DNA of 64,000 bases from the NCBI RefSeq assembly GCF_003172895.1, contig NZ_QGKL01000039.1, positions 310,001-374,000 on the forward strand. The letters run 5' to 3'. The notes beneath the pieces are model-generated. The model was not told where the DNA came from, searched no databases, and saw nothing but the letters and a program-made list of their open reading frames with translations. Below, in pieces: positions 8,572 through 18,700 of this stretch. The position numbers and the translations under genes are program-made. Every line of letters begins with the position of its first letter. Position 1 is the first letter of the stretch. The DNA comes from Leucothrix arctica. GTDB taxonomy: Bacteria > Pseudomonadota > Gammaproteobacteria > Thiotrichales > Thiotrichaceae.

Positions 8572-8613
8572 CTTCAAACAAAAAGCGCCCGACCCGTTTC
8601 CCGGCCGGGCGCT
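8572..8613 (-). terminator. Terminator of the 5'-nucleotidase gene
   Basis: AGCGCCCG pairs with CGGGCGCT (8584-8613) in a GC-rich hairpin. On the minus strand it is followed by TTTTTGTTTG, so it ends the leftward 5'-nucleotidase transcript; it may also stop the rightward tpm transcript. Confidence 0.85.
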
Positions 8614-8645
8614 TCCATGTTTAGCTAAAAAATGCTTCAGTCAAA

Positions 8646-10523
8646 TTACTGCTGAACACCTTCTGTGCTAACAAAGCTCTGTGTACTGTACTCAGCGATA
8701 GGCAGCTTCGCAATCGTATTACCCGCTGCTGTCTCCGCTTCAACATACTCAACGAAAGACAATGCATAGTCCAAGAAAGTATCTGTCTTTAGCCCATCAA
8801 CGATATTGCCGAACGTGTCGTAACCATCACCACCCGCTGCGATAAAGCTATTTGTCACAACCTTGTACGTTGCACTAGTATCAATTTCTGCCCACTCACC
8901 CGCAACACGAGAATTGATCTCTACATTAGTGAAGCGCTCGCCTTCAGCAGCTGACAGATCAACGTTCCAACGTAGTCCAGAAGCATAAGGGTAGGCCCCT
9001 GACGAACCGTCCAATGTTGCAATTGCCGCTTCTTCTAGTGTGTCGATGATTTGCTGACCCGTCATTTCAATCTCAACGAGCGTGTTGGCAAACGGTAGCA
9101 AGGTATAAGCCGTGTCATAAGAGATCTCACCCGCTGGTACGTCGATACGCACACCACCACCGTTTTGGATACAAATATCAGACGTGTTACTCATCTCAAG
9201 GAACGCTTTTGACACAATGTTTGAAATATCAGAACCGTTTGAGAATGTCTCCGATGCATCACAAATCGTGCTTCTACCTTGTCCTGGGATACGCTCTAGG
9301 CATAGGTCTTCAGCTGCTGAACCAATCACTTGCTGCTTTAGCTCATCCACTTTTTCACTGAAAGTCGCTAAGACTGCAACCGTATCCGCATCTTCTTCCG
9401 TGATCGATAGTTCATCCATTGCATCAATCGCTGCTTCTAGTGTCGCTAGCTCAGCACCTTCTGGTGAGTACTCTTCACCGTCAGCATCTTCACGAGTGAA
9501 TGTGTCTGCCAATGGCATGTGTGGTGTACCTTCACAGCTGGTGACCACACCATCTGCGTCAAATGATACGTTTAGCTCACCAAGGATAGACGCGTACTGC
9601 CACGCTTGAACAACACAGACTTCATCGCCATCTAAGTTAGTCACGACAGTTGGATAAGAACCTGCAACCGTCTGGCCCATATCAACATACGCATCACCCA
9701 ATAATGTATGAGAGTCACCGCCCACAATGACATCGACACCTGTTAGGTTACGACCCAACTCAAGGTCATTTTGGAATTGGTAGTGGGTCAGTAGGATGAT
9801 CTTGTTAACACCCATATCCATCAATTCATCAATGTATTGCTGAGCCGTTTCAGTCTCATCAAGGAACACTGTTGTCTCGTCAGGGTTTGATGAGTTTTTA
9901 GTTTTATCGGCAATATCAATACCAATAATTCCGTATTTCTGATCGTCCACTTCTTTGATTGTGTAAGGCTGAATATAGTCCGTTGCGCTGTTTAACGCGA
10001 GCGGTGAAACACCTACCTCAGGCACCACATTTGCCGCTAGCGCAGGCGTCGTACAGTCATCAGAACTGTTTAGGTAATCTAAGAATGTCACCAAACCCGC
10101 ATCGCCGCTATCAAACTCATGGTTACCCAGTGCGAAAGCATCGAAACACACTTGATTCATCATGGCTGCGTCAGCTTCACCCTTGAATAATGTGTAGTAA
10201 GTTGTCCCGGTGATCGCGTCACCCGAGTGTAGTTTTAGCACGTCACGATCGTTGTCTTCTGCTGCGGTTTGCAACTCGTTAAACTTGGTCACTAAGCGAG
10301 GGAAACCACCCGCAGTTACTTCTGTTTCGACGCCGATGTTTAGGTCTAAGTCATCTGCTTCAAGGTGTGAGTGATGGTCGTTGATGTGCAGAATGCTTAA
10401 CTCTGCAGGTGTGCCCGTTGATACGCTTTCGTTGTTATCATCGTCGTCATCATCAAATAAGTTACAGCCACTTAATAAGCTGGTGGTGACCAGCATCGCT
10501 AATAAAGATCGCTTAAATTTCAT
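8646..10523 (-). CDS. 5'-nucleotidase/UshA-type metallophosphatase lipoprotein
   Basis: A 625-residue lipoprotein that should hydrolyse extracellular nucleotides. The start at 10523 is preferred over the upstream frame end at 10565, because CAGGAGAG precedes it and it gives a clean signal peptide with lipobox LLSGC (C20) and a six-Asp spacer. The catalytic metallophosphatase domain begins at LSILHINDHHSH (D49, H51) and continues with GNHEFDSGD and GGDSHTLL. The C-terminal 5'-nucleotidase substrate domain includes ICIQNGGGVRIDVPAG and the nucleobase-stacking region near SGLRWNVDL. Stand-alone gene with its own terminator; role in phosphate and nucleoside scavenging at the cell surface. Confidence 0.9.
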   Translation of the reverse strand: MKFKRSLLAMLVTTSLLSGCNLFDDDDDDNNESVSTGTPAELSILHINDHHSHLEADDLDLNIGVETEVTAGGFPRLVTKFNELQTAAEDNDRDVLKLHSGDAITGTTYYTLFKGEADAAMMNQVCFDAFALGNHEFDSGDAGLVTFLDYLNSSDDCTTPALAANVVPEVGVSPLALNSATDYIQPYTIKEVDDQKYGIIGIDIADKTKNSSNPDETTVFLDETETAQQYIDELMDMGVNKIILLTHYQFQNDLELGRNLTGVDVIVGGDSHTLLGDAYVDMGQTVAGSYPTVVTNLDGDEVCVVQAWQYASILGELNVSFDADGVVTSCEGTPHMPLADTFTREDADGEEYSPEGAELATLEAAIDAMDELSITEEDADTVAVLATFSEKVDELKQQVIGSAAEDLCLERIPGQGRSTICDASETFSNGSDISNIVSKAFLEMSNTSDICIQNGGGVRIDVPAGEISYDTAYTLLPFANTLVEIEMTGQQIIDTLEEAAIATLDGSSGAYPYASGLRWNVDLSAAEGERFTNVEINSRVAGEWAEIDTSATYKVVTNSFIAAGGDGYDTFGNIVDGLKTDTFLDYALSFVEYVEAETAAGNTIAKLPIAEYSTQSFVSTEGVQQ

Positions 10524-10811
10524 TATAGTCTCTCCTGTTGAATGGAATTCGTCAGGCAAAATCACTCCATGCAGGCCGTGGCTGACAAAACAGGTCGAGC
10601 TTATAAAAAAGATATTAAACTTATGTTACAGATTAGTTGTTTTTGTAGAGGCGCTTAGTTTTAGCGCGAGCCAACCAAAACAAAAATACTGTACGACACC
10701 CAGATTCAATTCATTTACCAGCACACCTAAGGCACAAAATACCTTTATACCTGCCTTAATAAAAAGGTAGCATGCGCGGCTAGTTTACGTAAAACAAAGG
10801 ACATTGCCGCT

Positions 10812-11165
10812 ATGTTAGGCAGCACCATCATATACGAACCTGATTGCATCAAATTAGCAGGATTAGGGGAGGTCGATAACATTGAAGATGTTGTCTCCGT
10901 TGACTTAGAGACACTGTCGCTGGTCGACCTTTATCCGCTATTGCAGGATAAGAGCATTCGCTTACTTGAAGAGGAAGAGCCTGTAATCGAAGATCCTGAA
11001 AACGACATCCTGATGTTAGAAATAAACCCAGACGGGTTACAGTATATTTTGAAGCAAGCGGCTAATGGCGCGTTTGCTGAGTATGCTGATGACTTTAAAA
11101 AGCTCGCTAGAATTACCAAACATAATGGCTTTGAAGATTTCTATGAGATTAAGTCATTGTATTGA
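10812..11165 (+). CDS. Hypothetical acidic protein
   Basis: A 117-residue acidic soluble protein that I do not recognise. It has no signal peptide or membrane segment. The centre is very acidic (LLEEEEPVIEDPENDILMLE), and the C-terminal half looks helical (YILKQAANGAFAEYADDFKKLARI). AAAGGA lies 12 bases before the ATG. It borders the toxin-antitoxin remnant at 11.2 kb and could be part of the same mobile patch. Confidence 0.5.
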   Translation: MLGSTIIYEPDCIKLAGLGEVDNIEDVVSVDLETLSLVDLYPLLQDKSIRLLEEEEPVIEDPENDILMLEINPDGLQYILKQAANGAFAEYADDFKKLARITKHNGFEDFYEIKSLY

Positions 11166-11251
11166 AGTGCCATAAGTGATCACAGTGGTTTGGTGCTGGA
11201 TGGTGTATTGGTGCATAATTTTGGTGAATTAGTGTTTTTAGGAGTAACAAT

Positions 11252-11494
11252 ATGCGTAGCAATATCGTACTAGATGAGGCGTTAATTCATGAAGCGTTTG
11301 AATTAACCGGCCTAAAAACTAAGCGCGAGTTGATTAACTACGCATTATTAGAATTAGTCCGTCTTAAAAAGAAGTCACTTAAGAAAAGCCTGTGTGATGC
11401 TTTTACAGAACTAAACAAGCTTGAACTAGCAAACGATCCGTTTCCCGAAATCAAGCGTGAGAATCGTCCAAATCCTTTAGCAGATCAGTTGTAA
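11252..11494 (+). CDS. VapB-type antitoxin, possibly chimeric
   Basis: An 80-residue protein. Residues 1-45 match the VapB antitoxin ribbon-helix-helix family (RSNIVLDEALIHEAFELTGLKTKRELINYALLELVRLKK). The rest (ANDPFPEIKRENRPNPLADQL) instead resembles the toxin-wrapping tail of Phd/YefM-type antitoxins that pair with FitB-like PIN toxins, so it may be a fusion of two modules. AGGAG precedes the ATG. The gene ends TAATG into the truncated PIN gene. Confidence 0.7.
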   Translation: MRSNIVLDEALIHEAFELTGLKTKRELINYALLELVRLKKKSLKKSLCDAFTELNKLELANDPFPEIKRENRPNPLADQL

Positions 11495-11718
11495 TGATGC
11501 TTGGTGACTATTGTGAGGTTTTGCCAGTCACGGATAAGATCGCTCGTTATGCAGGTGAAATAAGAGGAAACTTACAGGCACAAGGCCAGCCGCGTACCCA
11601 GGCTGACATGATTATTGCCGCAACCGCAGCGGTACATAACCTGACGCTGGTAACGCGAAATGAGAAGGACTTTCTGTCTTGTGGGGTTACTGTTATCAAC
11701 CCATTTTCAACAGATTAG
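11494..11718 (+). pseudogene. Truncated PIN-domain (FitB/VapC-like) toxin
   Basis: A 74-residue frame aligning only with the C-terminal half of FitB-like PIN ribonucleases: VLPVTDKIARYAGEIRGNLQAQGQPRTQADMIIAATAAVHNLTLVTRN, ending in VTVINPF. The first half, with the leading catalytic Asp and the central Glu, is absent, so it cannot form the PIN active site. It begins with the TAATG overlap used by intact modules, which suggests a deletion that removed the toxin's front half. Probably inactive. Confidence 0.75.
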
Positions 11719-11833
11719 TACCGACCTCTATCTGTTATTTCTCACGCATCGAGATCATCGGTTTTATACAGGGTGTACCTTCATAGAAGTAACTTATATC
11801 ACTACCCTTCATATACAGCGCTCGATGATCAAT

Positions 11834-12159
11834 TTAGTCGGTTAGCGCCTGTTTGAGCAGCACTATTATTTCAACGTCTATAATCGGGTTATGCTCCATT
11901 GCTAGTAGATAATCGTCCTTATCGACGTTATTCCAGTCCAAGACCTGCTTTAATTCGTGTTTTAGAATGTGATCCAGCCAAATACAAGTGATACGGCCAT
12001 TACCTTCTCTAAAAGGATAGGTAGAATTAATTTCCACACACTTCTCAATAACTTCATCAATACTGAATTGAGGCATGGGAGTGATGTTTTTAGGGCGACA
12101 CCGAGATACATCATGGGGGCGAATCTGAAATTACCTTTGGCAATGTTTCCTAAGGTCAT
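11834..12159 (-). pseudogene. fic: Fic-domain protein remnant (frameshifted, truncated)
   Basis: Two consecutive frames on the minus strand together make the C-terminal part of a Fic adenylyltransferase. One (up to 12159) gives NIAKGNFRFAPMMYLGVALK; the other (from 12076) gives MPQFSIDEVIEKCVEINSTYPFREGNGR and continues to LLKQALTD. They would join if the run of five A (coding strand) had six. The N-terminal half is missing, with a stop just upstream, and the catalytic motif reads TYPFREGNGR with Tyr in place of the essential His. The gene is therefore broken in three ways and is most likely a remnant. Confidence 0.8.
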
Positions 12160-12714
12160 ACTGTTACGTGCTCCTTATACAAACTATTGAGGGCGATGGT
12201 AAATCAAAATTAATGGGTCCGTTAAGCGAAATTATTGTCTCATGAGTACGGCAAATGCGCCCCTATCCAGATAGTGCTTTTAGGTGCATTGAGGTAGCAC
12301 TGCGTTCAACCACCACTATCTGCATCATCTACGGTATGCCTAACTGGTGGACTATTCTTAGTTGTATCGCTTTTTCCAAGTGCCCCCCCCATTTTTGTGA
12401 AGTTTATCGGAAGTTTTATCAATGTCATTGTGAGATTTTTAGAGGGGAGAGGCTTGGACAGTATGTGAAGTTAGGCACCTCAACCCAGAACCCGCACTAT
12501 TACGTCAAAGTTAAACATACACACATTAGAAGTTATGATGATAATTAAACAATAAAGATGGATATTAATAAATTATTATGTGTTTTAAGGGTAGTTGTTT
12601 TTAATTTCTACTATAGTTGATATTTATATTAGATTTTTTTAACTACTTGCTAAGCTTAAGACTGTCTTAGCAAGCTAAGGACTCTCAAATAGTTGTCATG
12701 CTGGGAAGCGCGTT
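12160..12714. other. 555-base gap before the receptor island
   Basis: No supportable gene. The left half is a mixed-composition scar with a run of eight C (12383-12390); a 97-codon frame here matches nothing I recognise. The right part (about 12540-12660) is very AT-rich and probably holds the promoter of the large receptor gene, followed by an inverted repeat at 12646-12674. Confidence 0.5.
12646..12674. promoter_or_regulatory. Inverted repeat upstream of receptor gene 1
   Basis: CTTGCTAAG (12646-12654) and CTTAGCAAG (12666-12674) are perfect 9-bp inverted arms with centres 20 bp apart, about two helical turns. They lie 41 bases before the ATG of the first CHAT-STAND gene and could be a regulator site or an mRNA leader hairpin. 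Confidence 0.5.
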
Positions 12715-15700
12715 ATGAGTGTAGCATTTACGATAGAAATTACTTTACAGCCACCCCAAAATAAAAGTTGGCCTATTGCTGCTGTTCTTAAGTCTGGTAA
12801 AAGCGAGACACCTCCCCGTTGGTGTTTTAGTAATTTATCTTTTGATGATAGTTGGCGAGAAGATCTTCTATCGGTGTCCAATAATCCAGAAGACTACGGA
12901 CGTGTTCTGGGTCGGGCATTATTTACAGAAACTTTGCAGGCACTTTTAAAGGACGCGTTGGTTGATTCAGAGCATATACGTCTGTTCTTGGTCATTGAGG
13001 CTCCCGAATTAAAGTCAATTCATTGGGAAAGAACTTATTTTAATGATGAGACTGGGCAGTGGACATCATTCGCTCAGGACCAGCGTATTCTTTTTTCCTT
13101 ATACGAACCTGGTCAATCAGAACGATACTATCCTCGTTTTGTTCAGCGAGAACTGAAGACATTGGTGGTGATCAATAGTCCTCACCCAGACTATCAAGAT
13201 GCAGCGGGAGCTAACTTCAGTACCTTTGATACCGACTTGTTAGCGGGGCAGTTATCAGGAATAAATAAAGAGTTGCCCGATACTGTTTCCCCCCCAGTTA
13301 TTCTTTCAAATGCACCAAACAATAGTTGGCGGTCAATGACGGCTGCTTTAAATACGGGGCAGTACCATATTTTACACATTGTTTGTCATGGTTTTTATCA
13401 TGAAAGTAGCCAGGAGAGTTATTTGGCCTTTCAGAATGAAGATCAGCGTTTGGAAGCGATTTCAACCAAGCAGTTTGTTAATGACCTTAAAAAAATATCA
13501 CCACTGCCTCAGCTTATATTTCTATCTAGCTGCGACACCGCTCACCCAGAGGCATCAGTAGACTCCCAAGGTCAATTTGCCCAACATATTCGTCAGGCAC
13601 TTGGCACACCAGCCGTAATTGCCATGAGTGGTAAAGTAGCGCAGTCAGCGGCTAATACCATCAGCCAAACGTTTTACCCACACCTCTTATCAGCACCTCA
13701 TGTGGATATCGCATTGAGCCGTGCCAGTCATGCCTTATATCAAGACAAAAATAACAATCGTTTCATGCCTGTCCTTCGTCAACGGCTCGGTCATGAGAGT
13801 TTGTTTGGTTTGAGTGAATGGTCGATACATGAACTTAATACCGCACAACTAACCTCAGGTTTGAAGCGACTAGAAGAGTTATTACCTGAGCGTGCGCCTA
13901 TGTACAATCAGGAACTGGCAGACATCCTAACTAGTCTTGATTTAATTGAAGAAGAGCCTGAATCAAAACTACTTACCCCTAATCAAACAACATTCCTCCC
14001 CAATGTTGATATAGACCCTAACCTAGAAGTCTTAGATCGCTTCTGTCATGACGTCACAGGTATTGACTTTGCTACCCTGACACAAGATGAAAGCAGTCTA
14101 CCGGAGTATGATAGTCGCTGTCCTTTTCCAGGTATGGAGCCATTTAAAAACACGGACCGGCAAGACTTCAGGCAATTCTTTTTCGGGCGAGACAAAGACA
14201 TAGCGGCTGTTTGTCAAAAGCTCATCGACGAGCCTATTGTTGCTGTTGTTGGATCATCCGGCTCTGGAAAGTCATCATTGGTCTTTGCTGGTATTTTACC
14301 TAAGTTAGCGACAGAAGGATGGCAGCTATTAGGAGATCAGCAAGAAGGCATTCGCTTACAGTTATCAGATCAATCGCAACAAAGCGGTAATTTAGAAGCT
14401 CAGCTTAATCAAGCGTTAGAGTCATTAGATGCCAATCAGAAAACGCTGCTGTATCTGGATCAGTTTGAACAAGTCTTTGTAGGTTCTGATGAACATTATC
14501 TCAAGCAGCGTCAAACCCTCTTCAAGAAGCTGTTTGAATTACCAAAGCAATTCCCCAAACTCCGTGTCTTGCTAACGATCCGAGCAGATTATGCACTTGA
14601 AGATGCCAAGCAATACCTAGGCGATATCATAACCGAACAGCGTTATGACCTAAGTGCTTTTACCACTCCCGAATTACGTCAATTAATAGAACAGCAGGTG
14701 GCAAGTACAAACCTTATCTTCGATGATGGACTAGCTCATCGAATACAAAGTGAAGTGATCGAAGATCAAAAGGGTGTACTGCCACTATTACAGTACTTAC
14801 TTTGGCAGCTTTGGCAGCGTCGCAAAGGAAGGTTACTTAGAACGCAGGATTACGAAGCACTTAACGGTATCCAGCACGTTGTGACCACCATCGCTGATCG
14901 AGTGTTTGAGCAATACGAACCAAACGAGACCACGCCACAAGAATATAAAGACGCACAGTACTACCTACGCAATATTTTCATGCGACTTACACAACCGGAT
15001 AAAGAGCGCAAAAAAGCGTTTGGTGACCACTACCGTGATATCAAGCAACCAGTTGCAAAGGCTTCCTTATACCCATTTGGTGTCGATGAGGGTGTGATTG
15101 ATGAGTTATTGATTACTCTTCATGACGAACGTCTTATCACGACTCGTATTGATGGGGCTGGTAAGCAACAAGTTGAAATTGTTCATGAGTCACTAATACA
15201 ATACTGGGATAAGCTGAGAGGATGGCTACAAGACCGTCAGTTGATCGAAATGCAGCAAGAACTGAGTGAATACGCACAGCATTGGAGTGAACGATCCAAT
15301 AAAGTTACCAAACGCAACTCAGGCCGACTGGAAAACAATGAAGCACTTCGGCACAGTGGTTCTCAGATTAAAGAAGTCTGTGATCAAGAAGATAATCAAC
15401 AGTTGTTTTTGAATAGTACTGAGCAAGAATACTTGGGTGAATGTAAGCGAAAAGATATTAGGATTGAGAAAAATAGAAAACGAGTTAAGGTTTTTTCATG
15501 GTTTATGGCTTTTTTATTAATTATTGTTTCTACTATGTTAATAGTGGCATTAAATTTAAAATATCAGTCTGATGAGCGGCTAGCCAGTCAATATTTTGAT
15601 CAAGGTCTTAAGTTGAAGGAGAGTAATATGGAAGCTGGCATAGCTAATACATATTTTTCGAAGGCAGTTGATGCTACTTGGTCACATCAATATGCTTACA

Positions 15701-18700
15701 ACTACGCAATTACAGAAAGACAGAGCACTCATGGGGATTTAGTAACAGTTTTTGAGCATGGAAATAGCTCTCCGGGGATAAATATCTTTGAAAATGGAGA
15801 AAAAGTGGTTACTTGGAGTTATTCTGGCCTAGTGCGAATTTGGGATATAGCAACTGGTGATCAAGTAAACGCTCCAATTCAATTGCGAGTTTCTAGAGGT
15901 CAAGGGGCTATCGAGCAAAGAAGTCATGGAATCAAATCATTGAACTTATCGGATAACAATTTAATGTTAGTTGGAGTAGATACTTCTGGTGGTATAAGTA
16001 TTGTAAACCTTTTAACTGGTCAAGATATAACTCCTACTTCATTGTTGGGTAAATCAATAAGCCAAGCAAAATTTTTTGATAATGATTCAAAACTGCTTAT
16101 TGAGTTAAGCAACGGAATAAGAGTTTGGGATATTATAAAAAGAGAAGAGGTTAATATTTGCGGATCAACTCCAAGACTTGGATATTCTTCAAGAATGAAT
16201 AATGAGTCAGTATTCATGAGAAGCTCAAAATTTATAGCAGGAGAAAGTAAAGGTAGTATTTGTATTCTTGACTTAGAGTCCGAAGATTTATTTGATATAA
16301 AGCACTTAGGTATCGAAAGTGTAGAAAGCGGGTTAGAAATTCGGTTGTTTGATAATGGGTCAAAGATATTAGTGTGGAATAGGAGTGATTCTTATAGAAA
16401 TAATGAAAGCGTAATAAAACTTTGGGACTTAAACACAAGGTCAAAAAAAACAGCAATAGTTCCCCAAAAACTAAATAAGAATATTAGAGAAGTTTTCATA
16501 CTAGATGAAAATAAGTTTTTAGTCTTAACGGATAAATCTACTGTTCATATTTGGGATTCACTTGTCAATGAGTTTACAACTATTCCGATAAAATTTAACT
16601 CTAGTTTGGCTGCGAAAACAGTCGTTGAGGGAAACTTAATTCTTTTTTCTTGGAAGTCTGAGTTAGATGTTAAGGTCAGCATATGGGATATAAACTCAAA
16701 AGTTTTAGTAGCGCTCCCAGATGATCATCGAGGAGAAATTTTAAGCGCCCAAGAGCTGAAGGGTAAGAAACAGTTTCTGACGGTGGATAGTACAAATATA
16801 GTTCGTTTATGGGATGCAAAAACTTTAGAGTTGATCAGTAAAAATATAGAACACACACATTCAAGTGATTTTTTTTACTCTATACAAACTATTAAACCTA
16901 TGAACCGCTCTCCTAAACTATTAGACAATGACTCTAAATTACTTACCCGAAGTGAAAATGGTTCACTTTCTCTGTGGGAGCTAACAACTGGCGTAAAACT
17001 GTGGAGTATTATGCCTAACGGTTTGGAAAGCTTTGATGACGTTCACCTATTAGCAGGTAGTGGCCAGTTATTAACATCATCTTCAAAGAGTGGTGATGTG
17101 CAAATATGGGATTTTAATATTGGAAAAATAATCGCTAACCCATTAATTTTAGATGAAAAGGTTTTAGGTGGCCGTATTTTTGCATCCGGTAAAAAAATTC
17201 TAACTTGGAATAATCATGGTGAAATTCGAATTAAAGACTTACTAACCAGAGTAGATTTATTCCCTCCTCTTTTCCATAAAAAAGGTGAGAGACAGATGAC
17301 TCGAACGGTGAAATTTAACCAATCACGAAGAGCTAGAGTTGTACGTCGGTCGTCTTCTATTGAATACAATCATTCTGATACACAAAAAATTGAGCGGCAA
17401 CAGCCCAACCCAACCAATGTTTCAAATGTCCGGGTGGGTGATATACCTTTACCTTCTGAAAGAAATTCTACCCCAGAGGAAGTTTCTCTTGAAGTAGATT
17501 TGTTTGCTGAAGGGACGAAGTTGTTGACATATAGTCGAGACGGAATGATCCGATTTTGGGATATTCTAGTAGGTAAGGAAATATATGCTCCTTTACAATT
17601 AAAATACTCTAATAGTATAGGAGGTGTTCGGCTTTTTTCAAATGAAACTAGGTTACTAACATGGTCTCATGGAGGGCGTATGTATGATATTTGGGATGTT
17701 TCAAGTCAAAAAAAATTAGCTAATTGGAAGTCATCAGGAGGAAAACCAACTATTTTTGCTAATGGTACCAAGGTAGCTACGTCCGCGGATACAACTAGTG
17801 AATCCCAAGTTATTAGAAATACAGACGGTGAGATTATAAACTCTAACTTGAAGAAATTAAATCTATTCAAAGGCCTAGCCAGTCATAATGAATTGGTTTG
17901 TTCCGAGGCTTATCAGTTAATAGCACAAGATAATAGAATCAAGGTATTAACTGTTGATAGAGGTAGTTTGCTAAAAGACTTCTCCGTAGGGGCGATAATT
18001 ACTGAAGTCAACCCTTTTAAAGAAAGTTGTGGTGTTCTAATTTGGACCTCTGATGGTTTGGGCCGTATCTTTAATCCTTTAACGGGTGTAGAAGCTCAAA
18101 TTCGCATGGATAATAGTGTTGATGTTGTTGAAGCGGGGTTCTTAGATAGTGAAACTAAGATTTGGACATTAGGAAGTGATGACGGCATCAGAATTTGGGA
18201 TTTATCATCCTTTAAACAAGTTGGTATTACTTTGAAGCATACTAAAGCAGTGGAAGAAGTATATTTTTTATCTGATGAGCGAAGGTTATTTACTCAAGGG
18301 AAGGGTGGAACAATCCTTCTTTGGGATGTAGTAACAGGTGAGATTATAGGAACACCTATGAATCATGCAGGCCCTATTGAACATTTGGAGTTATCTGAAG
18401 ATGAGTCGATCATGCTGGTGGTAGCAGGTCAAGAGGGGAGACTCTGGATGTTACCTGACCAAAGTCAAGATATAGGGTTTAATCATGAAATAAAGCAAGC
18501 AATTAAGTCTGGGTTCTATATAAATGACTCAGGAGACTCAGTCTTTTTAAGTAGTAGTGATATTAACAGTTGCATGGAAGAAATTAAATCTATTGAAGAT
18601 TGTAACAGCTCTTCAGAGGCAAAGTGTTGGATTAAAAGAAAAGTATTGGGCGTTTTAAAGCTCTTTGACCAACTTCCAAGGCCAAGTAACTGTGTAGGAG

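Noticed and set aside
9184-9609. Long plus-strand frame opposite the 5'-nucleotidase gene
   Set aside because: Serine-rich shadow of the antisense acidic coding sequence, no start signal.
12255-12548. 97-codon plus-strand frame in the gap before receptor 1
   Set aside because: No ribosome site, unusual composition rich in Cys and His, spans the C8 run and resembles nothing; treated as chance.
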